The notes under the pieces were generated by a model. The model searched no databases and was not told where the DNA came from. It saw only the letters and a list, made by a program, of their open reading frames with translations. 64,000 nt of DNA from an uncultured Draconibacterium sp. (lineage in GTDB: Bacteria; Bacteroidota; Bacteroidia; Bacteroidales; Prolixibacteraceae). A program made the translations under genes and the position numbers. The stretch spans positions 3,823,001-3,887,000 of the forward strand of contig NZ_OY776414.1 of NCBI RefSeq assembly GCF_963675585.1, given 5' to 3'. Positions 18,045 to 24,364 of this stretch are shown piece after piece; the first letter of the stretch is position 1; each line of letters begins with the position of its first letter.

Positions 18045-19004
18045 ATGAATGCAGAGGTAACATATCAGCAAGATACTGTTGAGGTACAAAATCTCCTGGA
18101 AACAATGCCTCAAAGTAATCAGTTAAACAGCATTCCGGTTCGTCAAAAACCGGTGGCTATTCTTTCTGTTTCAGAACGTTCGCAAACCGTTGATACAACT
18201 CCTCAAAAGACGTACACACAAGCACAAATCAGGCAATGGCGTCTTCAGCAGGAAAACAAATTACTGATTGACAGTTCGAAATACATTGCACCAAGAATAG
18301 AAAGCCAGCTTACATTCTCGGAACAAAACGACCTGGGATTTACTTTGCCCATTCACATGCACAACAGCAAGGGAACTGATTGGCTTACTTTCGTCATTTT
18401 TTTAGGTATTTTACTTTTTGCGAGTGTCAGATTTGCTTACGCAAAATACATGGAACACATGTTTCTTTCGTTGTTTAATTATTCCACATCGGTGCGTTTG
18501 TTACAAGAAAAAAACTATCCGATTTTTCATGGTGCTATCCGACTCGAAATTATTTTTTATATCACCTTATCCATATTTATTTTTCAGACCTTAAACGTAT
18601 TTAAATGGGAAAATTCGCTCACAAGCCTCTCCTATTTTCTTATGATTTTGGGTGGTGTTTTGCTGTATTTCTTCGGTAAAAAGTTGATTTATTTGATGTT
18701 TGGATCGCTGTTTCAAGCGACTCAGGAAACGCGCGAATACCTGTTTAATATGGATAATTACAACCGATCGTTGGGATTATTGTTACTTCCGATCGTTATT
18801 TTGGTTTCTTTTGCACCTGTCAGAACACCAGTGTTTATCGTGTTCGCAGGCATAACAATCTTTGCAATTGTTAACCTGATTTTATTACAGCGAGGAATTT
18901 TTATTTTATTGAAAAAACAGTTTTCTATATTTTATCTGTTTTTGTACCTTTGTACCCTTGAATTTTTACCCTTGCTTTTAATTTATAAAGTAGTAGTTGA
19001 ATGA
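18045..19004 (+). CDS. DUF4271 family membrane protein
   Basis: A 319-residue protein from the ATG at 18045 (MNAEVTYQQDTVEVQNLL); an upstream ATG at 18006 would overlap the promoter. The first ~110 residues are hydrophilic. The rest holds about seven membrane spans, beginning WLTFVIFLGILLFASVRFAYA and ending FLYLCTLEFLPLLLIYKVVV. This matches DUF4271, conserved immediately upstream of hemD in many Bacteroidota; function unknown. It is 32 bp upstream of hemD and likely co-transcribed with it. Confidence 0.82.
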   Translation: MNAEVTYQQDTVEVQNLLETMPQSNQLNSIPVRQKPVAILSVSERSQTVDTTPQKTYTQAQIRQWRLQQENKLLIDSSKYIAPRIESQLTFSEQNDLGFTLPIHMHNSKGTDWLTFVIFLGILLFASVRFAYAKYMEHMFLSLFNYSTSVRLLQEKNYPIFHGAIRLEIIFYITLSIFIFQTLNVFKWENSLTSLSYFLMILGGVLLYFFGKKLIYLMFGSLFQATQETREYLFNMDNYNRSLGLLLLPIVILVSFAPVRTPVFIVFAGITIFAIVNLILLQRGIFILLKKQFSIFYLFLYLCTLEFLPLLLIYKVVVE

Positions 19005-19036
19005 GAAGGGGAATGTTTCATTAAAAGCATAAAATT

Positions 19037-19777
19037 TTGAAAGTCAAGAGCATTTTAGTTTCACAGCCAGAACCCAGTACCGCCAAATCGCCATATTTCG
19101 AGTTGGCCGAAAAGAACAATCTGAAGATCGATTTCCGTCCATTTATTCAAGTTGAAGGAGTACCGGCAAAAGAGTTTCGTCAAACCCGGATTCAGATTCT
19201 TGAACATACGGCAGTAATTTTTACCAGTCGTACAGCAATCGATCACTTTTTCAGAGTAGCTCAGGAATTGCGTCTAACAGTACCTGATTCGATGAAATAT
19301 TTTTGTATTTCGGAATCTACAGCCTTCTATTTACAGAAGTACATTGTTTACCGTAAACGAAAAATATTTTATGCAAATGGCAAATTTGCCGATCTCATTA
19401 ATGTGATGAAAAAACACAAGGATGAAAAATTCCTGGTGCCACTTTCTGACATTCATAAACAAGAAATTCCACTTTTGCTTGATCAGGAAAAGTACAACTA
19501 TACAAAAGCCATTTTGTATCGTACGGTAAGCGCTGATTTATCGGATTTGGCAGATATCAAATACGACGTATTGGTATTTTTCAGCCCGTCAGGTATTAAA
19601 TCCTTGTACCAGAACTTTCCCGATTTTGAGCAAAATTCAACGCGAATTGCGTGCTTTGGGCCAACTACAGCCCAGGCAGTTCAAGAAGCAGGTTTGCGTT
19701 TGGATATTCAGGCTCCAACTGCACAAGCGCCTTCAATGACAATGGCATTGGAACAATATATTAAGAAAAATAAGTAG
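19037..19777 (+). CDS. hemD: Uroporphyrinogen-III synthase
   Basis: Cyclises hydroxymethylbilane to uroporphyrinogen III in haem synthesis. The 246-residue, two-lobed protein shows IFTSRTAIDHFF, FVFFSPSGIKSLYQNF-like LVFFSPSGIKSLY and RIACFGPTTAQAVQEAGL, the conserved elements of an otherwise divergent family. The frame opens with TTG (TTG AAA GTC AAG) at 19037; no ATG lies between it and the DUF4271 stop in frame. The preceding DUF4271 gene supports the call by synteny. Transcription is likely to stop at the hairpin at 19803-19840. Confidence 0.85.
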   Translation: MKVKSILVSQPEPSTAKSPYFELAEKNNLKIDFRPFIQVEGVPAKEFRQTRIQILEHTAVIFTSRTAIDHFFRVAQELRLTVPDSMKYFCISESTAFYLQKYIVYRKRKIFYANGKFADLINVMKKHKDEKFLVPLSDIHKQEIPLLLDQEKYNYTKAILYRTVSADLSDLADIKYDVLVFFSPSGIKSLYQNFPDFEQNSTRIACFGPTTAQAVQEAGLRLDIQAPTAQAPSMTMALEQYIKKNK

Positions 19778-19802
19778 ACAAAAAGAAATAATATATACTT
19801 TT

Positions 19803-19840
19803 AAAGGCTGTCTATCAAACTGATGGATAGCCTTTTTCTT
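19803..19840 (+). terminator. Terminator between hemD and rnpA
   Basis: A 14-bp stem, AAAGGCTGTCTATC paired with GATGGATAGCCTTT (two G-U pairs), a 5-base loop, and then TTCTT as part of a T-rich run. The rnpA start codon lies six bases beyond. The hairpin either ends the hemD transcript or limits read-through into rnpA. Confidence 0.8.
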
Positions 19841-19845
19841 GTCCA

Positions 19846-20304
19846 ATGAATACCACTTCAGCAAATAGCGCAAACAACAAAAGCTTTTCGTTAAAGAAAG
19901 CAGAAAGGCTAAGCAGCAAAAAAATTATTGACAAACTATTTGCCGAAGGCGATTCCATTTTGCAATATCCTTTAAAAATAGTTTTTCTGAAAACAGAACT
20001 CCCAACGAAGTTTCCGGTTCAGGCAGGATTTACTGCCAGCAAAAGAAATTTTAAACGGGCAGTGGCTCGCAATCGGATTAAACGCTTGTTGCGAGAGTCG
20101 TACCGACTACACAAACATATTCTTTACGACCAACTTCATGACCGGCAGCTGGCCATTTTTATACTGTATATCGGAAAAGAAATTCCACAATATACGGCAG
20201 TAGAAAATGCCATAAAAAAAGGATTCCCAAAAATTGTATTACAGCTGGCCGATAAAAAACCAAAAACCCCGTTGCAAACAGAAACAAAAAACCCCGAAGA
20301 ATAA
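19846..20304 (+). CDS. rnpA: Ribonuclease P protein component
   Basis: A 152-residue basic protein that assists the RNase P RNA in trimming tRNA 5' leaders. Family landmarks are LSSKKIIDKLFAEGDS, VQAGFTASKRNFKRAVARNR and IKRLLRESYRLHK, the RNR helix being the RNA-binding signature. The last 17 codons (20255 on) lie inside the left copy of the 127-bp repeat that flanks the insertion sequence. A copy of this 3' end, cut from its gene, sits at 22022-22071 on the other side of the element. Confidence 0.93.
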   Translation: MNTTSANSANNKSFSLKKAERLSSKKIIDKLFAEGDSILQYPLKIVFLKTELPTKFPVQAGFTASKRNFKRAVARNRIKRLLRESYRLHKHILYDQLHDRQLAIFILYIGKEIPQYTAVENAIKKGFPKIVLQLADKKPKTPLQTETKNPEE

Positions 20305-20381
20305 CCTCCGGGGCTCGTAATTTATATTGCTATAACTTTTACGTTTATTCCTGATCCATAATTTCGGTTTGCATACGAACT
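20255..20381. repeat. 127-bp direct repeat, left copy (target duplication of the IS)
   Basis: Identical by eye to 22022-22148 over 127 bases and directly abutting the left inverted end of the element. It contains the last 50 bp of rnpA, the terminator of the aromatic operon, and at 20345-20381 a detached copy of the last 37 bp of the DAHP synthase gene. Base 20254 (A) and bases from 20382 on differ from the other copy, which fixes the ends. Confidence 0.92.
20292..20313 (-). terminator. Duplicated terminator, now downstream of the transposase
   Basis: CCCCG/CGGGG stem extended by AG/CT across one mismatch. On the minus strand it is followed by TTTTTTGTTTC. It is the left copy of the terminator at 22059-22080 and now serves the transposase gene. 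The stem overlaps the last codons of rnpA. Confidence 0.7.
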
Positions 20382-20395
20382 CCTGTTTTCGACAC
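20382..20395 (+). repeat. Left terminal inverted repeat of the IS
   Basis: CCTGTTTTCGACAC, a perfect inverted match to 22008-22021; it lies four bases beyond the transposase stop. Confidence 0.92.
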
Positions 20396-20399
20396 TGGG

Positions 20400-21905
20400 T
20401 CACCCAAAATTGAAAAGCTGTGCTAATTTCTTCTGTTGATCGTTAATCAGTAAAATTTGAGCCACAGATTTGCCTTTTACAGTTGCTTTTATCTGATAAA
20501 TTGTTTTGGCAATTTCGATGGCTTTTTCGGGGCTTAATTTTGAGTTCAGACTTTTCAATTGCCTTTCCAATTCTTTGTAGATTTTATAGGCTACAAACGA
20601 GATACAAATGTGTGCTTCAATCCTTCGTTGTGCCCGGTGGTAAATTGGCCTGATTTTTAAATCAGTTTTTGATATGCGGAAAGCTTTTTCGATTTGCCAC
20701 AAATGTCCATAGTTTTCAATTATTTCATCTTTTCCCAGAAAGGCATTTGAAATGTACCCTTTTAAACCATCCCAGGCTGCATCGGCATTATATTTTGTAT
20801 AGTCGATTTCAATATTTATCTCACCATCCATTTTGAGGTATTTGTTATATCCACGGTTGTTGATACTTGACTTGGTCAGCTTTCCTGTCTTTATCCGCTT
20901 TTCTAACTTTTGGAGTCCCTTTTCCCGGTTTTGGCTGTCTTTCTTAGCCCTGCTGTCAGAATAAGTTACAATTAGTTTTAACCCATCTTTTTCGATAACC
21001 GCGCTTTCCCCATTTTTCAAACTTAAAGCCAGTATCTGTTCCTGGATTTGCTTCTTTTCATTTTTGATTCGGGCACCAAGGATAAATTCATAACCTTTTT
21101 CCTGTAATTCTTCAATATTGGCATTGGACAGAAGGCCAGAATCGGCAATGATAACCAGTTGGTCCAACCTGTATTTTTCTTTGAATGCGTCCAGCACAGG
21201 TAGCATGGTGTGTCCTTCAAATTTGTTCCCCTCAAAAATGTCATAGGCAAGCGGATAGCCGTTGCGGCTCACTAAAAGCCCCAATACGATTTGCGGGTTC
21301 TGGTGTTTGCCCTCTTTGGAAAAACCTGTTTTTCTGAGAGTATCTTCATGGTCTATTTCAAAATATAAAGTAGTTACATCATAAAATACGATGGTTACCT
21401 GCCCTCCCAGTACATGTTTTGTATGCTCATAACTAATCTGCTGCACAAGTTCCTTTTGGGTGGAATGCAGTTTGTCCATGTAACGGTAGATTTGTTGCAC
21501 CGGATATTCGAGGTCATGGTATTTTTCAAGATAATCGCTTGTTTTAAGCTTGCTTACCGGGTAGGTTAAACGCGAAAGGACAAGCTGCCTGAAAATCTGG
21601 TCGTCAATAACATTAAAGCCAATATCATCGAAAATCTTACCCAATAGCAGTTCTGTGCCAACTTCAGTGTGTGAATCGATTTGCTGAAAAACAGATTGAA
21701 TCAAATTTGTTTCATCAGAAAAATCAAGTGCAGTTTGACCGCTAAAAGTTGCAATGTAATGATGGCCTTTTTCTGTTAATTCTTTAATGGTCTTTTCATC
21801 ACGGGAACTACCTATTGTTTTTATCAACTTTGGTTTCCCATTTATTTTGGCAATAACCTGCACGCTGATAACACCACTTTTATTTGGCTTTTTCCGGACA
21901 AACAT
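20400..21905 (-). CDS. IS1634 family transposase
   Basis: A DDE transposase of 501 residues if started at the ATG at 21903-21905 (MFVRKKPNKSGVISVQVI), the usual N-terminus of the family; an in-frame ATG at 21938 would add 11 residues. The catalytic RNase H fold shows VTIVFYDVTTLYFE (first Asp), QLVIIADSGLLS (second Asp) and YGHLWQIEKAFRISKTDLK, which matches the IS4 superfamily Y-(2)-R-(3)-E-(6)-K signature except that Leu replaces Arg. No frameshift or internal stop is visible, so it is probably active. The adjoining left repeat supplies a terminator. Confidence 0.93.
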   Translation of the reverse strand: MFVRKKPNKSGVISVQVIAKINGKPKLIKTIGSSRDEKTIKELTEKGHHYIATFSGQTALDFSDETNLIQSVFQQIDSHTEVGTELLLGKIFDDIGFNVIDDQIFRQLVLSRLTYPVSKLKTSDYLEKYHDLEYPVQQIYRYMDKLHSTQKELVQQISYEHTKHVLGGQVTIVFYDVTTLYFEIDHEDTLRKTGFSKEGKHQNPQIVLGLLVSRNGYPLAYDIFEGNKFEGHTMLPVLDAFKEKYRLDQLVIIADSGLLSNANIEELQEKGYEFILGARIKNEKKQIQEQILALSLKNGESAVIEKDGLKLIVTYSDSRAKKDSQNREKGLQKLEKRIKTGKLTKSSINNRGYNKYLKMDGEINIEIDYTKYNADAAWDGLKGYISNAFLGKDEIIENYGHLWQIEKAFRISKTDLKIRPIYHRAQRRIEAHICISFVAYKIYKELERQLKSLNSKLSPEKAIEIAKTIYQIKATVKGKSVAQILLINDQQKKLAQLFNFG

Positions 21906-22007
21906 GCCATAAAGGTATAAAAACAGCTCCTGAGTCACCCAAAAATCGCCTCGAAAAACACTTAACTAACAGACGGAATGAGAGTTATGAAATCGAAATA
22001 TTTAGTT

Positions 22008-22021
22008 GTGTCGAAAACAGG
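22008..22021 (-). repeat. Right terminal inverted repeat of the IS
   Basis: GTGTCGAAAACAGG on the plus strand, the exact complement of the left end; base 22022 begins the right target copy. Confidence 0.92.
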
Positions 22022-22148
22022 AAAAACCAAAAACCCCGTTGCAAACAGAAACAAAAAACCCCGAAGAATAACCTCCGGGGCTCGTAATTTATATTGCTAT
22101 AACTTTTACGTTTATTCCTGATCCATAATTTCGGTTTGCATACGAACT
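22022..22148. repeat. 127-bp direct repeat, right copy
   Basis: Second copy of 20255-20381. It carries a non-functional copy of the last 50 bp of rnpA (22022-22071), the native terminator and the true 3' end of the DAHP synthase gene (22112-22148). Confidence 0.92.
22059..22080 (-). terminator. Terminator of the tyrA-DAHP synthase operon
   Basis: Same hairpin as 20292-20313 (CCCCG/CGGGG core). On the minus strand it is followed by TTTTTTG. It lies about 30 bp beyond the DAHP synthase stop. Confidence 0.75.
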
Positions 22149-23203
22149 GAATCTTCGTGGATCAATTGAAACAATATTTTCACAAAGGTTTCATTTAAAT
22201 CCATTGTCTTTCCTAACGAAACGCGGTTTTCCATCAATTGTGTCCAGCGATTGATCTGAAGTGCGGTTACATTATTGTCTCTTTTATACTCCCCGATCTT
22301 TTTCACAATCTCCACCCTTGAAGCAAGCATTTCCAATAATTCTGCATCAATAGCATCAATACGGTTACGCAATACATCCAACTGATTTTCAAAATCAGGA
22401 TTGTTTGCATTTTCGTGACGAATTACAAGCTTATCAAGCATTTTACCTAGGTCGGCCGGAGTAAGTTGCTGCGAAGCATCACTCATTGCACACGAAGGAT
22501 CTCTGTGCGACTCAACCATAAGTCCTTCCATACCCATGTCGAATGCTTTTTGTGATATTTCGTACAAATATTCACGTGTTCCGGCAATGTGGCTGGGATC
22601 GCAAATAATTGGAAGATTTGGCATTTTACGTTTCAGCTCAATAACGGTTTTCCAGTTGGGATAATTACGGTATTTTGTTTCACGAAAGGGTGTAAATCCG
22701 CGATGAATGGCTACAATGTTTTTTATACCGGCCTGCGAAATTCGCTCAACGGCACCCATCCACAATTGTACATCAGGATTCACCGGATTTTTAATCATTA
22801 CAACGGCATTACTACCTTTTACTACATCGGCAATTTCCTGCACCACAAAAGGGCTGGCAGTAGATCGTGCACCAATCCAAATCACATCCAGACCGGCTTT
22901 TAAAGCCTCTTCGGTGTGTTGTGCATTTGCCACTTCCGTTCCAACGGGTAAGCCAGTTTCTTCTCTTACATTTTGCAGCCATTTAAGGCCGATCGATCCC
23001 ACTCCTTCAAACGATCCCGGACGTGTTCTAGGTTTCCAAACACCACCGCGGTATACAAACACACGTTTATCCTGTGCTAATAATTTAGCCGTTTCAATCG
23101 CTTGTTCTTCCGATTCCAGGCTACAGGGTCCCGATATCAACAATGGATTATCGAGCTTTGGCAGCCACGATTTTATCGGATTAATTTCAAGTTGTACTGT
23201 CAT
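22112..23203 (-). CDS. Bifunctional DAHP synthase / chorismate mutase
   Basis: A 363-residue fusion. Residues ~1-260 are a type I-beta DAHP synthase (LLISGPCSLESEEQ, VYRGGVWKPRTRPGSFEG, IWIGARSTASPFVVQEIAD, ICDPSHIAGTREYL), which condenses PEP with erythrose 4-phosphate. Residues ~270-355 are an AroQ-type chorismate mutase (LDVLRNRIDAIDAELLEMLA, VEIVKKIGEYKRDNNV). Fusing the first and the branch-point steps allows prephenate or the aromatic amino acids to control entry into the pathway. The gene overlaps tyrA by four bases (ATGA). Its last 37 bp lie in the right IS repeat but the protein end is intact. Confidence 0.94.
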   Translation of the reverse strand: MTVQLEINPIKSWLPKLDNPLLISGPCSLESEEQAIETAKLLAQDKRVFVYRGGVWKPRTRPGSFEGVGSIGLKWLQNVREETGLPVGTEVANAQHTEEALKAGLDVIWIGARSTASPFVVQEIADVVKGSNAVVMIKNPVNPDVQLWMGAVERISQAGIKNIVAIHRGFTPFRETKYRNYPNWKTVIELKRKMPNLPIICDPSHIAGTREYLYEISQKAFDMGMEGLMVESHRDPSCAMSDASQQLTPADLGKMLDKLVIRHENANNPDFENQLDVLRNRIDAIDAELLEMLASRVEIVKKIGEYKRDNNVTALQINRWTQLMENRVSLGKTMDLNETFVKILFQLIHEDSVRMQTEIMDQE

Positions 23204-24102
23204 GATTTTTTTGTATAAAGTTTTGTTAATATTTCTTCGTTTTTTACCAAATGCGGATTTTCTCCTTCCAGAATACCTCTGATATTATTGGCACTCCGTA
23301 TTAAATCCCACATTTTTTCATCGTCTTCATCTCGCATACAATCTCTGAATTCGGTGAGGTGTTTTATATAAACATCTAGCGATTCAACAACATACTTCCG
23401 ATTTTGTTGAAAAATAGGATGCCACATGCTTCCAGAACTTTTTGCCAAACGTACGGTTGACCTAAAACCTCCACTTGCCAAATCAAAGATTATGTTTCGG
23501 TCTTCCTTTGCCTGAACGGCATTCGCAAGAGCAAATGCAGCAGCGTGCGGCAAATGCGAAACAAATGCGGTACTATGATCTTGCTCATCTGAAGTCATAT
23601 ATGCAATGTCCATTCCCAGGTTTTGAAACATTTTTTCGACAAGTGCCACGTGCTGCGGACCTGAATCTTCCTGATCGCAAAGGATTGCAATTTTCTCTTT
23701 GAATAAACCTTCGAGTGCGGCACCCGGTCCGGAGTCTTCTGTTCCTGACATGGGATGCGATGGAATAAAATTCTTTCTGCGTTTGTGATCGGCAACCGAA
23801 TCTACCAGGTCCTTTTTTGTTGACCCCATATCGGTTACAGTTGTTCCGCTGTCAATTAAATCGAGCACCTTGGGTAATACTGCCAACACTTTATTTACCG
23901 GTATGGCAATCACAACCAGATCGGTGTTTTTTACTCCTGTCTCCAGGTTTTCAATGCGATCAACCAAACCAAGTTCCAATGCTTGTTTTGCATGTTCTTC
24001 GTTTGTTTCAATACCTACTAATTCGGTAGCAAAACCCGATTTTCGCAAGTCCCGCGCAATTGAGCCACCTATTAGTCCAAGTCCTATTATTGTTACTTTC
24101 AT
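23200..24102 (-). CDS. tyrA: Prephenate dehydrogenase
   Basis: A 300-residue NAD(P)-dependent enzyme that converts prephenate to 4-hydroxyphenylpyruvate on the tyrosine branch. It starts at the ATG at 24100-24102, giving MKVTIIGLGLIGGSIARDL with the GxGxxG loop at residues 7-12. Later landmarks are VVIAIPVNKVLAVLP, VTDMGSTKKDLV and FIPSHPMSGTEDSGP, as in the TyrA family. An upstream ATG at 24132 would place the terminator inside the coding region and is rejected. It is first in the operon with the DAHP synthase/mutase gene and lies behind a Phe/Tyr leader attenuator. Confidence 0.94.
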   Translation of the reverse strand: MKVTIIGLGLIGGSIARDLRKSGFATELVGIETNEEHAKQALELGLVDRIENLETGVKNTDLVVIAIPVNKVLAVLPKVLDLIDSGTTVTDMGSTKKDLVDSVADHKRRKNFIPSHPMSGTEDSGPGAALEGLFKEKIAILCDQEDSGPQHVALVEKMFQNLGMDIAYMTSDEQDHSTAFVSHLPHAAAFALANAVQAKEDRNIIFDLASGGFRSTVRLAKSSGSMWHPIFQQNRKYVVESLDVYIKHLTEFRDCMRDEDDEKMWDLIRSANNIRGILEGENPHLVKNEEILTKLYTKKS

Positions 24103-24134
24103 TTGATTGTATTTTCTGCTGATTTTTTTCAATA

Positions 24135-24166
24135 AAAAAAGGTCCCGAAATTTCGAGACCTTTTTT
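24135..24166 (-). terminator. Attenuator terminator upstream of tyrA
   Basis: Nearly perfect hairpin AAAAAAGGTC-TCGAAA / TTTCGG-GACCTTTTTT (one C-A mismatch) followed by TTTTTTATT in the minus direction. It lies 28 bp after the leader-peptide stop and 32 bp before tyrA, and not at the end of any gene. A GGACC segment in the leader (24217-24221) can pair with GGTCT of the 5' arm (24156-24160), a possible but short antiterminator. Confidence 0.85.
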
Positions 24167-24194
24167 GTAAAATATCTTAAGTTTAAACAATACC

Positions 24195-24266
24195 CTACTT
24201 TTTGATCCCGGTTTCCGGTCCATAATAAAAATAAAAGTAGAAATAGTTGTTATTAAAAACTGTCAT
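24195..24266 (-). CDS. Aromatic leader peptide (Phe/Tyr attenuation)
   Basis: A 23-codon frame, ATG at 24264-24266 and TAG at 24195-24197. It starts MTVFNNN, continues with an unbroken eight-residue run YFYFYFYY, and ends GPETGIKK. Nine of 23 residues are Phe or Tyr, right in front of the tyrosine/phenylalanine pathway operon. A promoter lies just upstream and a terminator just downstream. This is the layout of amino-acid-sensing attenuators such as pheL or trpL: ribosome stalling in the aromatic run when charged tRNA-Tyr or tRNA-Phe is scarce would let transcription proceed into tyrA. Confidence 0.85.
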   Translation of the reverse strand: MTVFNNNYFYFYFYYGPETGIKK

Positions 24267-24287
24267 TGCTTTTCAATTTTATGTTAG

Positions 24288-24320
24288 CAAATATAGAGAT
24301 ATATTTTAAAAATGAAACAA
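24288..24320 (-). promoter_or_regulatory. Candidate promoter of the leader-tyrA operon
   Basis: On the minus strand, TATATTTG (24288-24295) fits the Bacteroidota -7 box TAnnTTTG. TTG at 24318-24320 lies 22 bp upstream as a -33 box. Transcription would begin shortly before the leader ATG at 24266. Confidence 0.6.
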
Positions 24321-24364
24321 TCAACCGGTTTTTCGTTTGAAAATTAAACCGAAGTAGCACTAAT

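Larger units (their letters stand above)
20382..22021 (-). mobile_element. IS1634-type insertion sequence (IS4 superfamily), 1640 bp
   Basis: The element has perfect 14-bp terminal inverted repeats (CCTGTTTTCGACAC at 20382-20395 and its complement at 22008-22021) enclosing a single transposase gene. Both ends abut a 127-bp direct repeat. Long, variable target duplications are a known peculiarity of the IS1634 group. The element looks intact and recent, because the flanking repeats show no visible divergence. It inserted between the convergent rnpA and DAHP synthase genes, and the duplication left both coding sequences whole. Confidence 0.92.

Noticed and set aside
20382-22021. Composite transposon with cargo
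   Set aside because: Only one IS copy and one transposase gene lie between the inverted ends.
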